Source: Streptomyces sp. SPB162
GTDB lineage: Bacteria; Actinomycetota; Actinomycetes; Streptomycetales; Streptomycetaceae
NCBI RefSeq assembly: GCF_029504575.1
Contig: NZ_JAQFII010000001.1
Location: 5,091,001-5,155,000, forward strand
Reading direction: 5' to 3'
DNA length: 64,000 nucleotides
The stretch's first letter is position 1; every line of letters starts with the position of its first letter. Position numbers and translations under genes: made by a program. The notes below the pieces were generated by a model that saw nothing but the letters and a program-made list of their open reading frames with translations, ran no database searches and had not been told where the DNA came from. Below, in pieces: positions 48,702 through 57,981 of the stretch.

Positions 48702-49871
48702 TCACGGCGCCACCGAGTCGAAGCCGGTGAACCCGCTGGGGTCGTGCCGTCCGAAGCTGCCGTGCTCGAAGATGCCATAGCCGGTGGCGCCGTCCCAGGT
48801 GAAACGGGCCGCGTGGTCGATGACGCCGTACGCCGCAAGCCCCAGCCCCGCCGGGTCCGACAGGTCGTACGCGCGGCGGTCCAGCCAGCCGCGGCCCTTC
48901 CACTCGCCGTGCTGCCAGTCACCGGCCGGTGGATATCCGGCGCCGACCGCCAGCGGACTGCCGCCGAGCAGCTCGGCGTGAATCTCGATCGGCTTGCGGT
49001 CGGCTCCGGTGAGGTGGATGACGGCCGACTCGGGGTGGCGGGTGCCGGAGCGGTAGGTGATGTCGACGTGGGCGCGGCCCAGTTGCTCGTCGGGGCGGCC
49101 GGCGTCGGCGGGATGGACGAGGACGGCGCTGTCGAGGGTGCGGTAGCCGTCGGCGTCCTCCTGGAGGATCACCATGACGAAGCGGTCCTCGAAACGGATC
49201 GGTATCCACAGCCAGTGGAAGCCCTCGGTGCGGAACTCCTCGGCGGCCCGGCCGGGCGCCTCGCCGGGGATGGGGCGGACGCCCCAGCTGCGGTCGCGGG
49301 TGGCGGTGAAGCGGCCGCGCTCCACGGTGATCTCCCGGCCGCCCGCACGGATCACGCCGTGGCAGCTGCCCGCCTGGCAGAACCGGTGGGCCTCGAGGAA
49401 GAGCCGGTCGCCGGTGTACTGGATGTGGTGCGGCTCCTCGACGGCCGGGAAGTCCGCCTCCCAGACCAGGTCGTAGGAGAGACCCGCAGCCTCGTCCCCG
49501 CCGCAGTCCCCGTCCCCGCCCCCGTCTTCGTCCGGGGCCTGCTCCTCGCACACCAGTCGCAGCCGCTCGAGCGGTTTCTGGACCTCGATGCGCAGGGGGC
49601 CGACCTGTTGCCGCATCCGGTCCTCGCCGAGCGCGTCCGATGCTCTGACGGCGATGAGCCGGTCGCCCTGGAGGAGGGTCGCGTAGGCGTCGGTGACGCC
49701 GAGGTTCGGGTAGACGCCGAGGCCGGTGATGAGCAGTGCCCGGCCTTCGTGGTCGAAGACCTGGAAGATCGACCGGTCGTAGGCGTTGCGGTCGCCGCTG
49801 GCGACATGGCGCATGGAACGGGCGATCTGGTGCACGGGGTACTCGTCCAGCGGAACGGGTCGTTGGGGCAC
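48702..49871 (-). CDS. DUF7064/DUF7065-like, lipocalin-type conserved protein
   Basis: The 389-residue soluble protein resembles the AttH/CrtC-like double-barrel family. Features include YDRSIFQVFDHEGRALLI, YPNLGVTDAYATL, a central acidic Gly-rich insertion (DEDGGGDGDCGGDEA) and a second barrel with DRSWGVRPIP and FHWLWIPIRFEDRF. These proteins bind or modify hydrophobic substrates and are commonly encoded beside an APH-type phosphotransferase, as here. The GTG at 49871 is the start. The insertion looks disordered. Confidence 0.75.
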   Translation of the reverse strand: MPQRPVPLDEYPVHQIARSMRHVASGDRNAYDRSIFQVFDHEGRALLITGLGVYPNLGVTDAYATLLQGDRLIAVRASDALGEDRMRQQVGPLRIEVQKPLERLRLVCEEQAPDEDGGGDGDCGGDEAAGLSYDLVWEADFPAVEEPHHIQYTGDRLFLEAHRFCQAGSCHGVIRAGGREITVERGRFTATRDRSWGVRPIPGEAPGRAAEEFRTEGFHWLWIPIRFEDRFVMVILQEDADGYRTLDSAVLVHPADAGRPDEQLGRAHVDITYRSGTRHPESAVIHLTGADRKPIEIHAELLGGSPLAVGAGYPPAGDWQHGEWKGRGWLDRRAYDLSDPAGLGLAAYGVIDHAARFTWDGATGYGIFEHGSFGRHDPSGFTGFDSVAP

Positions 49872-49912
49872 GGCCGTCTCCTCCTCGGTGTCGAGAACTC
49901 ACTGACGGTACG

Positions 49913-50713
49913 TCAGCTGAGGAGGCCGGGCCTAGTGCTCTGGCCGGAATGGTTTGCCTGGTTCGCGGCGTCCGGCGCGGTGCGTCGCACCGCCGCGTCG
50001 TCGCTCGCCGCGTTCTCCTTGCCCGCCTCGTCCTCGATCATCCGCTCGATCGGGTTGGTGGCGATGCTGCCGACCACCGAGGCGAGGACGATGGAGCCGA
50101 TCAGCAGGACGGTCGACAGCCAGACCATGGTGGAGACCGGGAGGATGAAGGCCAGCACGATCCGCGCGACGCACTCGGTCAGCAGGGAGAGGCCCCAGAT
50201 CTTGCTGAACAGCAGCTCCGCGCGGCGGAAGCGCGGATCCACGGCCGCTTCCAGCCGGTCCCAGGCGCGGACGTTGGCGGCCTTGCCCTTGGTCATGAAC
50301 GGCTTCAGCCCCGCGGACATCAGGGGCTTCCCGGCGGCGGCCGCGATCACTGTCAAGATCCCCACGACGCTGCTGAGGGCCGAGTCCTTGACGATCATCA
50401 GACGCGCGTCGCCGGTGACGAAGCTGAGGACGATGCCCACGAGGTTGACCGCCAGCATGATGCCTGCCAGCCCGTTGAACGACCGGTCGCGCGCCGCCCC
50501 GGCGACGGTGCGGATGGCGGGGACGATGCTGCTCAGCATGAGTGACGGGACCAGGCCGAGGCCGAAGCCGTCGTGCAGCAGGTAGTAGGAACCGAGCGGC
50601 ACGGCGATGTCGAGGGCGAGCGGCTTCACCATCGTGACCAGCGGGTTCGGCGCCTGCTCGGCCGCGGCAACCTCTTCGGGACCGGCCTGCGTCTGCTGCT
50701 GCACCTGCGTCAT
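49913..50713 (-). CDS. VC0807-family membrane protein
   Basis: The 266-residue protein has about six membrane segments. Family-like stretches include PLGSYYLLHDGFGLGLVPSL, GKPLMSAGLKPF and RRAELLFSKIWGLSLLTECV. The function is unknown; it is distantly like septation or lipid-permease helical bundles. The last 20 or so residues (RTAPDAANQANHSGQSTRPG) are encoded by an interspersed repeat, so the original C-terminus was probably shorter. ATG 50713 follows GGAGGAG. Confidence 0.78.
   Translation of the reverse strand: MTQVQQQTQAGPEEVAAAEQAPNPLVTMVKPLALDIAVPLGSYYLLHDGFGLGLVPSLMLSSIVPAIRTVAGAARDRSFNGLAGIMLAVNLVGIVLSFVTGDARLMIVKDSALSSVVGILTVIAAAAGKPLMSAGLKPFMTKGKAANVRAWDRLEAAVDPRFRRAELLFSKIWGLSLLTECVARIVLAFILPVSTMVWLSTVLLIGSIVLASVVGSIATNPIERMIEDEAGKENAASDDAAVRRTAPDAANQANHSGQSTRPGLLS
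49934..49996. repeat. Second copy of the AGTGCTCTGG repeat
   Basis: Bases 49934-49996 align closely with 4462-4524, with a few substitutions. It encodes the C-terminal tail of the VC0807-family protein on the minus strand. Confidence 0.7.
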
Positions 50714-50863
50714 GTCCGGGCTCCTCCGTGAGAACTTCTTGTAGGAAGAGCCTCGCGCGGAGGGGGGTTCACCCGACAGAGATGGATCTCCAGCCTTCGG
50801 CAGTACAAATGTCCTGGCCACCACGTCCCTGCCGTCCGTCGCCAGAAGTCGCCGGAAGGCGCC

Positions 50864-50878
50864 CCGGCCGGAGCACTA
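50864..50878. repeat. Inverted partner end CCGGCCGGAGCACTA
   Basis: This is the inverse of TAGTGCTCTGGCCGG at 49934-49948 with one mismatch. The pair brackets the VC0807-family gene. Its last three bases are the stop codon of the flippase-like gene. Confidence 0.65.
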
Positions 50879-53686
50879 GAGATCGCCCCTGCGGCTCAGG
50901 TAGTTGAAGGAGAGCCACCCCGGCAGGACGGGGAGCCAGAACGTCAGGAGACGGAAGAGCAGCACCGCCGGAGTGGCGACCGTGCCCGGGAGGCCCGCCG
51001 CGATCAGACCACCGGTGAGGGCGAACTCGACCGCGCCGACGCCGCCGGGGGTCGGCGCCGCGGAGCCGAGGGCGTTGCCGGCGAGGAAGACGACCGCGAT
51101 CGTCGAGTAGCTGAGGCTGCCGCCGAAGGAGCGTACGCAGGCGTCGAGACAGATGATGAAGGTGACGGTGACCATCAGCGTGCCGCCGATGCCCGTCAGC
51201 AGCTTCGCCGGACGCTGCAGCACGTCGAGCATGCGCGGGATGACCCCCGCGAACAGCGCCCGTACCCGGGTGGAGACGAACTTGCGCAGCGTCGGGATCG
51301 CCGTCCCGACCAGCACCAGCACACCCGCGGTGAGGAGCCCGGCCATGACCGTGCGGGACGGGGAGAGGGACGGCGTCTTCTCGGTGCCGGTGATGTAGCC
51401 GAACGTCAGCAGCAGCAGAATGTGCGAGCCGAGACCGACCAGCTGGGACGCGCCGACGCTCGCCACCGCGAGGCCCGGCCGCACGCCCGTCTTCTGCAGG
51501 TAGCGGGTGTTGAGGGCGACGCCGCCGACCGCCGCCGGGGCGACGAGTTTCACGAAGGATCCGGCGATCTGCGCCATGACCGTCCTGAACAGCGACAGCC
51601 GCTCCGGGACGAAACCGGCCAGGGCGCACGCCGCTGCCACGTAGCTGAGCGCGGCGCCCAGCACGGCGATGGCCGCCCAGCCCCAGTTGGCGCGGGAGAT
51701 CGTGTCGGCGATCGGCACCGAGCTGATCTGCGACAGCAGGAAGTACGCGGCGAAGGCACCCGCGATGACGGTGACCAGCGTGCGCGGCTTGATCCGCTCC
51801 AGGCGGACCGGCTCCACCGGGGCCTGCGGCCGGATGAGCAGCACCTGCTGGCGGATCCGGGAGAGCAGATCCTCCTCGCGGGCCTCGTCCTGGGCCACTT
51901 CGATGGCCCGTTTCTCGGCCCGCTTCTCGGCCTTGGTCGAGCCACGCGAGGGAGCGGCCTCGGCCGCCGAGAGGCGCGCCTCCTTGTCGGCCGCCGACGC
52001 GGCGAGCACGGCGTCCCGCTCGCGCTGCGCCCGCTCGCGGTTCAGTTGCTTGAGCTCCGCGCGGGTGGACCGGCTCAGCGCGATCGGCTGGAGCAGCGGC
52101 AGGGAGTTCGCGACGGCGTCCGGGCCGAGGACGGCGACGGCCGTCTTGACCGCCCGCTCCGGGCCGACGCGCAGCGCGACGGTGGTCAGCAGTTGGGCGA
52201 TGTCCATCCGCAGCACGATGTCGCCGGCCGCGATCTCGCCGCCGCGCAGGTCCGTCAGGAAGACCTTGCCGGAACGATCCACCAGCAGGGAGTCGCCGAT
52301 CAGCCGCCGGTGCGCGATGCGCCGCGACTGGAGTGCCTTGACCTGCTGCCAGGCGTTGGACAGCAGCTCGTAGGTGAGCTCGTCGTCCGGCAGCGCGTTC
52401 AGCCGGCGGCCGCCGATGTGCTCGTAGACGAGCATGACGGCGTCCGGGCCCAGCTCGGAGGTGGCGATCAGTTTCGGCGCGTTGGCCCCGGCGGCGATGG
52501 CCGCGTACGCGAGCAGCGCCTCCTGCTCCAGGGTCTGGCGCAGCGACTGCAGGCTGCGGCGCTGGTTGATGCCGCGCAGCGAGATCCGGCGCCACACCCG
52601 GTAGAAGAAACCGTGTGCCTGCTGCTCGCGGTCCACGACGGTGACGTCGAGCGGCGGTCCGTCCTCCAGCGTGACGAGGTAGCCGCGGCCGCGCTCGGAG
52701 TCGGGGGTCTCGGGGACCTCGTCGTCCGCGCGGCGGGTGGTCAGCGGGGCGAAGCCGACGCGGCGCAGACCGGCGAGCAGGTTCTGGCCGGTCGGCCGGA
52801 CGTTCGGTGAGCCGACCGAGTACAGGGTGCCGTAGGCGACGGTCCAGCCGATGAGCACCGTCACGATGATCGAGAACGGCGTCGTGTAGCCGCCGACCAG
52901 CACCGCGAACGCGTCCAGCAGCAGCACGACCCACAGCAGCACCCGCCAGCGCGGGCGCCGGGCCATGCCGACGGCCGTCATGTACGCGATGACCGGCGCC
53001 AGATAGCCGTGCACGGGGTCGGTGATCCCGCCGCCGCCCGGCGCGATCTGGGTCATCGCGGCCCTGATCGGGTCCGGGGCGGCGTTGGTCACCCACAGGT
53101 CGGTGGCGAGCGCCACGCCGTGGGCGAGGACGGCGGCGAGCACACCGTCGGCGATCCGCAGCCCGTCCCGTTTGATCAGCCGCTCGATCGCGAAGGCGAC
53201 CGGGACGATCAGTACGGCGATGCTCGCGGTGAGGCCGGCGAAGGTGCTGAGCGCGTCGGGCGCGTTGCGCGCGCCCTTGGCGATGTCCGCCTCGACGCCG
53301 TTGGTGGTGGCGTGGGCGAAACCGGCGATGGCCATGACGACGGCGATGCCGAGCAGGCCGAGCAGGAACCGCATGAGGTCGGCGGGGCGGTGTACGCGAG
53401 CGGCGAGCAGCGGCTCGTCGCTGGAGACGTCGTCGCTGTGGACGACCTCGGGCTCGTCGGAGGGATCGGATGATACGGAGGGGTTCGTGACGCTCGCGGC
53501 TTTCGTCGCCTTCGCGGCAGGTGCTCCCGGTTCCGGATCGGGGGCGCCGTTTCTGTTGCCCTCGGTGTCGCCGTCGGCGCCGGGCGTCCCCCCATCGGGC
53601 GACGGCACGTCAGCGGCGCGGTCGGCCGAAGTGGCCGCCGCGTCCTGTTCGTGCTGTCCCGCTGCCTCGTCCTGCTCGCTTATCAA
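50876..53686 (-). CDS. Kinase-like/flippase-like fusion membrane protein (LPG synthase TM family)
   Basis: The 936-residue protein has four parts. They are an acidic disordered N-terminus (1-95), a helical membrane domain (about 105-300), a kinase-like domain (about 330-560) and a C-terminal eight-helix domain of the lysylphosphatidylglycerol-synthase/UPF0104 flippase type (about 635-930, with APAAVGGVALNTRYLQKTG and SAAPTPGGVGAVEF). In the kinase part the catalytic HRD-type loop reads AHRRLIGDSLLVD and the metal motif TDLRGG, so it is probably a pseudokinase. TTG 53686 with GGGGTGA is the start. The stop codon lies in a repeat end. Confidence 0.8.
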   Translation of the reverse strand: MISEQDEAAGQHEQDAAATSADRAADVPSPDGGTPGADGDTEGNRNGAPDPEPGAPAAKATKAASVTNPSVSSDPSDEPEVVHSDDVSSDEPLLAARVHRPADLMRFLLGLLGIAVVMAIAGFAHATTNGVEADIAKGARNAPDALSTFAGLTASIAVLIVPVAFAIERLIKRDGLRIADGVLAAVLAHGVALATDLWVTNAAPDPIRAAMTQIAPGGGGITDPVHGYLAPVIAYMTAVGMARRPRWRVLLWVVLLLDAFAVLVGGYTTPFSIIVTVLIGWTVAYGTLYSVGSPNVRPTGQNLLAGLRRVGFAPLTTRRADDEVPETPDSERGRGYLVTLEDGPPLDVTVVDREQQAHGFFYRVWRRISLRGINQRRSLQSLRQTLEQEALLAYAAIAAGANAPKLIATSELGPDAVMLVYEHIGGRRLNALPDDELTYELLSNAWQQVKALQSRRIAHRRLIGDSLLVDRSGKVFLTDLRGGEIAAGDIVLRMDIAQLLTTVALRVGPERAVKTAVAVLGPDAVANSLPLLQPIALSRSTRAELKQLNRERAQRERDAVLAASAADKEARLSAAEAAPSRGSTKAEKRAEKRAIEVAQDEAREEDLLSRIRQQVLLIRPQAPVEPVRLERIKPRTLVTVIAGAFAAYFLLSQISSVPIADTISRANWGWAAIAVLGAALSYVAAACALAGFVPERLSLFRTVMAQIAGSFVKLVAPAAVGGVALNTRYLQKTGVRPGLAVASVGASQLVGLGSHILLLLTFGYITGTEKTPSLSPSRTVMAGLLTAGVLVLVGTAIPTLRKFVSTRVRALFAGVIPRMLDVLQRPAKLLTGIGGTLMVTVTFIICLDACVRSFGGSLSYSTIAVVFLAGNALGSAAPTPGGVGAVEFALTGGLIAAGLPGTVATPAVLLFRLLTFWLPVLPGWLSFNYLSRRGDL

Positions 53687-53767
53687 CTGTCACCCCGCCG
53701 ACGATGGTGGCATGAAGCGGTCCGGGGATGCGCGCTGAACCCCCCGTTGTCGGTGGCCTGAGGCAGG

Positions 53768-54133
53768 ATGAGCCGGATGAGTGAGCGGACAGACGAGGAC
53801 ACCGCGCCCTCCGAATACGCCGAGCGGGTGCTCGAAACCGCCGAGGCCATCCCGCCGGGCCGGGTGATGACCTACGGGGACGTCGCCGAGTGGCTCGACG
53901 AGGGCGGGCCGCGGCAGGTCGGCCGCGTCATGGCGCTGTACGGGGGCGCCGTGCCGTGGTGGCGCGTGGTGCGCTCCGACGGCCGGCTGCTGCCGGGCCA
54001 TGAGCTGCGGGCGCTGGCGCACTACCGGGAGGAGGGCACGCCGCTGCGGGAGGCGGTGCGCTCCGCCGAGGGCCATGTGCCGCGCGTCGACATGCGGCGG
54101 GCCCGGTGGGACGGCGCGCCCGCCGGGAAGTGA
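53768..54133 (+). CDS. Alkyltransferase-like (ATL) DNA-binding protein of the MGMT family
   Basis: The 121-residue protein covers the DNA-binding half of O6-alkylguanine transferases: IPPGRVMTYGDVAEWL, QVGRVMALYGGAVPWWRVVR and LREAV. The acceptor-Cys motif PCHR is PWWR, so it cannot take the alkyl group. ATL proteins instead flag O6-alkylguanine for nucleotide-excision repair. The adnAB genes follow, as in mycobacteria. ATG 53768 or 53777 may be used. Confidence 0.85.
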   Translation: MSRMSERTDEDTAPSEYAERVLETAEAIPPGRVMTYGDVAEWLDEGGPRQVGRVMALYGGAVPWWRVVRSDGRLLPGHELRALAHYREEGTPLREAVRSAEGHVPRVDMRRARWDGAPAGK

Positions 54134-54165
54134 CGACCGGATGCTCACGGTTCCCAGCTTCGGCC

Positions 54166-54315
54166 ATGGCGGACCGGAACATGCGGTGGGACGTCCGTAC
54201 GGAGTACGTGAAGGCATCCGCGGATGAGGTGAGCGGGCATGCGGTCGAGTACGTGACCGACTCCACGTCCGAACACGGGTGGGAGTGGCTGCGGCGCGTG
54301 TGCCGGGAGGCGTAG
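54166..54315 (+). CDS. Possible 49-residue small gene
   Basis: An ATG ORF of 49 residues begins MADRNMRWDVRTEYVKASAD and ends EWLRRVCREA. Third positions are mostly G or C, as in real genes here, but there is no clear ribosome binding site and no recognised relative. It sits alone in the 330-base gap 54134-54463, where nothing else is seen. Confidence 0.3.
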   Translation: MADRNMRWDVRTEYVKASADEVSGHAVEYVTDSTSEHGWEWLRRVCREA

Positions 54316-54463
54316 CGTCGACAGCCGGCCGCACCGGCGCCACCGTCCGGAGCACCGGGCAGCCGCGGCGCCCGAGCCACCCGCTCCCCCCGGAGCACGT
54401 GCGGCACTCATCCGACCTGAAGCACCCGAGCCACCCACAGCAACTACGGAACCGGCGAACCAC

Positions 54464-57400
54464 GTGACCTCCTCCTCCCTCCGACCGGCGCACCGCGCGC
54501 CGCACCGGGGGATCGACACGGGCACCGGCGCCTACCGTCTGCTGCGGACCCCGCCCGAGCGGACCGCGCCTCCTGTTCTGGACGCGTCACAGCGCGCGGT
54601 GGTTGAGCACCGGTCGGGACCGCTGCTGGTCCTCGCGGGGCCGGGCACCGGGAAGACCACGACCCTCGTCGAGGCGGTCGCCGAACGGGTGCGGCTCGGC
54701 ACCGCCCCCGAGCGGATCCTCGTCCTGACGTTCAGCCGCAAGGCGGCCGTCGAGCTCCGGGACCGGATGGCCGCCCGGATGGGCGGCACGGCCACCGCGC
54801 AGGCGACCACGTTCCACTCCTTCTGCTACGCCCTGCTCCGCGCGCACCAGGACCCGGAGCTCTTCGCCGATCCGCTGCGGCTGCTCTCCGGGCCCGAGCA
54901 GGACGTCGTCGTCCGTGAGCTGCTGACGGGACAGACCGCGCTGGAGAAGGACGGGCGCGGCCGCATCCGCTGGCCCGACGACCTACGGGCCGCGCGCACC
55001 ACCCGCGGCTTCGCGGACGAGGTGCGCGCCGTGCTCGCGCGCAGCCGGGAGCTGGGCCTGGGGCCGGCGGCGCTACAGGACTTCGCCCGGCGGATCGGCC
55101 GCCCGGACTGGTCGGCGGCGGCCTCCTTCCTCGCCGAGTACCTGGACGTCCTCGATCTCCAGGGCGTCCTGGACTACTCCGAGCTCCTGCACCGGGCGGT
55201 GCTGCTCGCGGAGCGCCCGGAGGTCTTCGAGGCCCTGGCCGGGCAGTACGACGCGGTCTTCGTCGACGAGTACCAGGACACCGATCCCGCGCAGGTCCGG
55301 CTGTTGCGCGCGCTGGCCGGCCAGGGCCGCACCCTCGTCGCCTTCGGCGACCCGGACCAGTCGATCTACGCCTTCCGCGGCGCCGACGTGAACGGCATCC
55401 TCGAGTTCCCCGACGCCTTCCCGCGCCCTGACGGCAGTCCCGCCCCCGTCCACGTCCTCACCGTCTCGCGCCGGGCCGGCGCCGGGCTGCTGGACGCCAC
55501 CCGCCTCGTCACCCGCCGGATGTCGCTGCCCCGGCTGCCGGCGGCGGCCGTCCGCGCCCACCGCGAGCTGACCGCGGTCCGGGACGGCGGCACGGTCGCC
55601 GTCCGGACGTACCCGATGGCGGGCGCCGAGCTCGACGGCATCGCCGACACCCTGCGCCGCGCCCATTTGGAGGACGGCGTCCCGTGGCGTGACATGGCCG
55701 TCCTGGTCCGCGCCGGCGCCCGCTCCCTCCCGGGCCTGCGCCGCGCGTTGACCTCCGCCGGAGTCCCCGTCGAGATAGACGGTGACGATCTCCCGCTCCG
55801 GCACGAACCCGCCGTCGCCCCGCTCCTGCTGGCGCTGCGCGTCGCCGCCGCGGGCGCGCAGGCGGCGCCTGTGGTGCCCGCCCAGACGCGCTCCGGCGAG
55901 CCGGAGGAAGCCGAAGAAGCGGCGGAACCGGAAGTGGACGAAGCGGACGAAGCGTCCGTGACGCACGCCATCAGCGTCGAGGACGCGATCACCCTGCTGA
56001 CGTCACCCCTCGGCGGCATGGACGCCGCCGACCTGCGCCGTCTGGGGCGGGCCCTGCGGGAGGAGGAACGGGCAGCCGGCCGCACCGTGCCGCGGCCCTC
56101 GGACCTGCTGATCGCGGAGGCGCTGGCGGAGCCGGAGCGGCTGGTGGCGCACGATCCGGCGTACGCGCGCGGCGCGCAGCGGCTCGGGCTGCTGCTGCGC
56201 AAGGCGCGGGAACTGATGGCGGGCGGCGGCACCGCCGAGCAGGCGCTGTGGGAGCTGTGGGACGGGTCGACGTGGCCGCAGCGGCTGGAGCGGTCGGCGA
56301 CCCGTGGCGGAACGGCCGGGCGGAACGCGGACCGGGACCTGGACGCGGTGTGCGCGCTGTTCGAGACGGCGGCGCGCGCCGAGGAGCGGACCGGCGGCCG
56401 GGGCGCGCTGAACTTCCTGGAGGAACTGGACGCGCAGGACATCGCGGCCGACACGCTGAGCCGCCGGGCCGTCCGCACCGACGCCGTGCGCCTGATGACC
56501 GCGCACCGGTCCAAGGGCCTGGAGTGGCGGCTGGTGGTGGTCGCCGGGGTGCAGGAGGGCCTCTGGCCCGACCTGCGCCGCCGGGGTTCGCTGCTCGAGG
56601 CCGACCGGATCGGCCGCGACGGCCTCGCGGAACCGCTCACCCCGGCCGCGCTGCTGGCCGAGGAGCGGCGGCTGTTCTACGTGGCGGCGACCCGAGCCAA
56701 GGAACGGCTCGTCGTCACGGCGGTCAAGGCGGCGGCCGACGACGGCGACCAGCCGTCCCGTTTCCTGACCGAGCTCGGCGTCGAGCCGCAGGACGTCACG
56801 CATCGCGCGCGCCGTCCGCTGGCCGTCTCCGCGCTCGTCGCGGAGTTGCGCGCGACCACCGTCGACCCGGCCGCTTCCCCGGCGCTGCGCGACGCCGCCG
56901 CGCTGCGGCTGGCCCGGCTCGCCTCGCTGAACGACGCCGGGCACGCGCTCGTGCCGTCCGCGCACCCCGACCGCTGGTGGGGCCTGTACGAGCCGACGCG
57001 CTCGGCCGTTCCGCTGCGCGACCGCGACCAGCCGGTGGCGCTGTCGGGCAGCGCGCTCGACCAGCTCGCCAATACCTGCTCCTTGCAGTGGTTCCTCGGC
57101 CGTGAGGTGAAGGCGGAGCCGCCGTCGACCGCGGCGCAGGGGTTCGGCAACGTCGTGCACGTGCTGGCCGACGAGGTCGCGTCCGGGCGCACCCCCGCCG
57201 ACCTGGACGTGTTGATGGCCCGGCTGGACTCGGTCTGGGACGCCCTGGCCTTCGACGCGCCCTGGAAGTCCCTGCAGGAGAAGCGGAACGCGCGGGACGC
57301 GCTGGAACGCTTCCTGCACTGGCACGTGATGGAGCGCGGCCGGACGCCCGTGGCCACGGAGCACGGCTTCGACGTCGTCCTCGAGGCCGGCGAGGTGGAG

Positions 57401-57862
57401 GTCCGGATCCGCGGCAGCATGGACCGGGTCGAGGCGGACGCGGACGGCAACGCCTACGTCGTCGACTTCAAGACCGGGAAGTCCAAGCCGACGGCGAAGG
57501 AGGTCGAGCGGCACCCGCAGCTCGCCGTCTACCAGCTCGCGGTCCGTGAGGGCGCGGTCGACGAACTCTTCGGCGGCCAGCGCCCACTGCCGGGCGGTGC
57601 CGAGCTCGTGCAGTTGCGCCTCGGCGCGGCGAAGAAGGACGGCGGCGACACCGTGCCGGCCGTCCAGCGCCAGCAGCCGCTCGCGGGGAAGCGGGAGGAG
57701 GCGGGTGGCGAGGGGGAATGGGTGGTGGAGGAGCTGCTGGCCGGCGCCGCCGGCCGGGTCCTGGACGAGCGCTTCACCCCCGCCACCGGCCAGCACTGCA
57801 CGCACTGCGCGTTCCGCGCGTCCTGCAGCGCCCAGCCGGAGGGCCGGCACGTCGTGGAGTAG
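54464..57862 (+). CDS. adnA: AdnA-type helicase-nuclease with iron-sulfur cluster
   Basis: The 1132-residue protein combines a UvrD/Rep-type motor with a RecB-like nuclease. Motor motifs include GPGTGKTT near 59-66, VDEYQDTDPAQ near 268-278, AFGDPDQSIYAFRG and TAHRSKGLEW. The nuclease motif is VVDFKTGK (Asp1001, Lys1003) with a downstream QLAVYQ. Cys872, Cys1112, Cys1115 and Cys1121 form the AddB-style Fe-S set. AdnA with AdnB resects double-strand breaks in actinobacteria. An acidic insertion (about 485-505) is lineage-specific. It is separated from adnB by two lipoprotein genes, unlike in mycobacteria. Confidence 0.88.
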   Translation: MTSSSLRPAHRAPHRGIDTGTGAYRLLRTPPERTAPPVLDASQRAVVEHRSGPLLVLAGPGTGKTTTLVEAVAERVRLGTAPERILVLTFSRKAAVELRDRMAARMGGTATAQATTFHSFCYALLRAHQDPELFADPLRLLSGPEQDVVVRELLTGQTALEKDGRGRIRWPDDLRAARTTRGFADEVRAVLARSRELGLGPAALQDFARRIGRPDWSAAASFLAEYLDVLDLQGVLDYSELLHRAVLLAERPEVFEALAGQYDAVFVDEYQDTDPAQVRLLRALAGQGRTLVAFGDPDQSIYAFRGADVNGILEFPDAFPRPDGSPAPVHVLTVSRRAGAGLLDATRLVTRRMSLPRLPAAAVRAHRELTAVRDGGTVAVRTYPMAGAELDGIADTLRRAHLEDGVPWRDMAVLVRAGARSLPGLRRALTSAGVPVEIDGDDLPLRHEPAVAPLLLALRVAAAGAQAAPVVPAQTRSGEPEEAEEAAEPEVDEADEASVTHAISVEDAITLLTSPLGGMDAADLRRLGRALREEERAAGRTVPRPSDLLIAEALAEPERLVAHDPAYARGAQRLGLLLRKARELMAGGGTAEQALWELWDGSTWPQRLERSATRGGTAGRNADRDLDAVCALFETAARAEERTGGRGALNFLEELDAQDIAADTLSRRAVRTDAVRLMTAHRSKGLEWRLVVVAGVQEGLWPDLRRRGSLLEADRIGRDGLAEPLTPAALLAEERRLFYVAATRAKERLVVTAVKAAADDGDQPSRFLTELGVEPQDVTHRARRPLAVSALVAELRATTVDPAASPALRDAAALRLARLASLNDAGHALVPSAHPDRWWGLYEPTRSAVPLRDRDQPVALSGSALDQLANTCSLQWFLGREVKAEPPSTAAQGFGNVVHVLADEVASGRTPADLDVLMARLDSVWDALAFDAPWKSLQEKRNARDALERFLHWHVMERGRTPVATEHGFDVVLEAGEVEVRIRGSMDRVEADADGNAYVVDFKTGKSKPTAKEVERHPQLAVYQLAVREGAVDELFGGQRPLPGGAELVQLRLGAAKKDGGDTVPAVQRQQPLAGKREEAGGEGEWVVEELLAGAAGRVLDERFTPATGQHCTHCAFRASCSAQPEGRHVVE

Positions 57863-57900
57863 TCCGCGGGGCGGCCACGTGACCTGTGCCTCGGCGGTGC

Positions 57901-57924
57901 AACCCTTTCGCCTGTTCGTGCGTC
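57901..57924 (+). promoter_or_regulatory. Candidate ECF-type promoter AACC-N16-CGTC
   Basis: AACC (57901-57904) and CGTC (57921-57924) are 16 bases apart, the general form of many ECF sigma promoters. It lies about 60 bases before the first lipoprotein gene. Which sigma factor would use it is unknown. Confidence 0.35.
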
Positions 57925-57981
57925 AGTTCGATGTAAGGGCAAGTGCGGTTATGTGGTTCGGTGTTGAGGAAAGTGGCCGTC

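Noticed and set aside
57943..57981. Upstream GTG starts for the first adnA-adnB spacer lipoprotein
   Set aside because: They would add a prefix with a TTA codon before the signal peptide, and the signal peptide from GTG 57982 is already complete.
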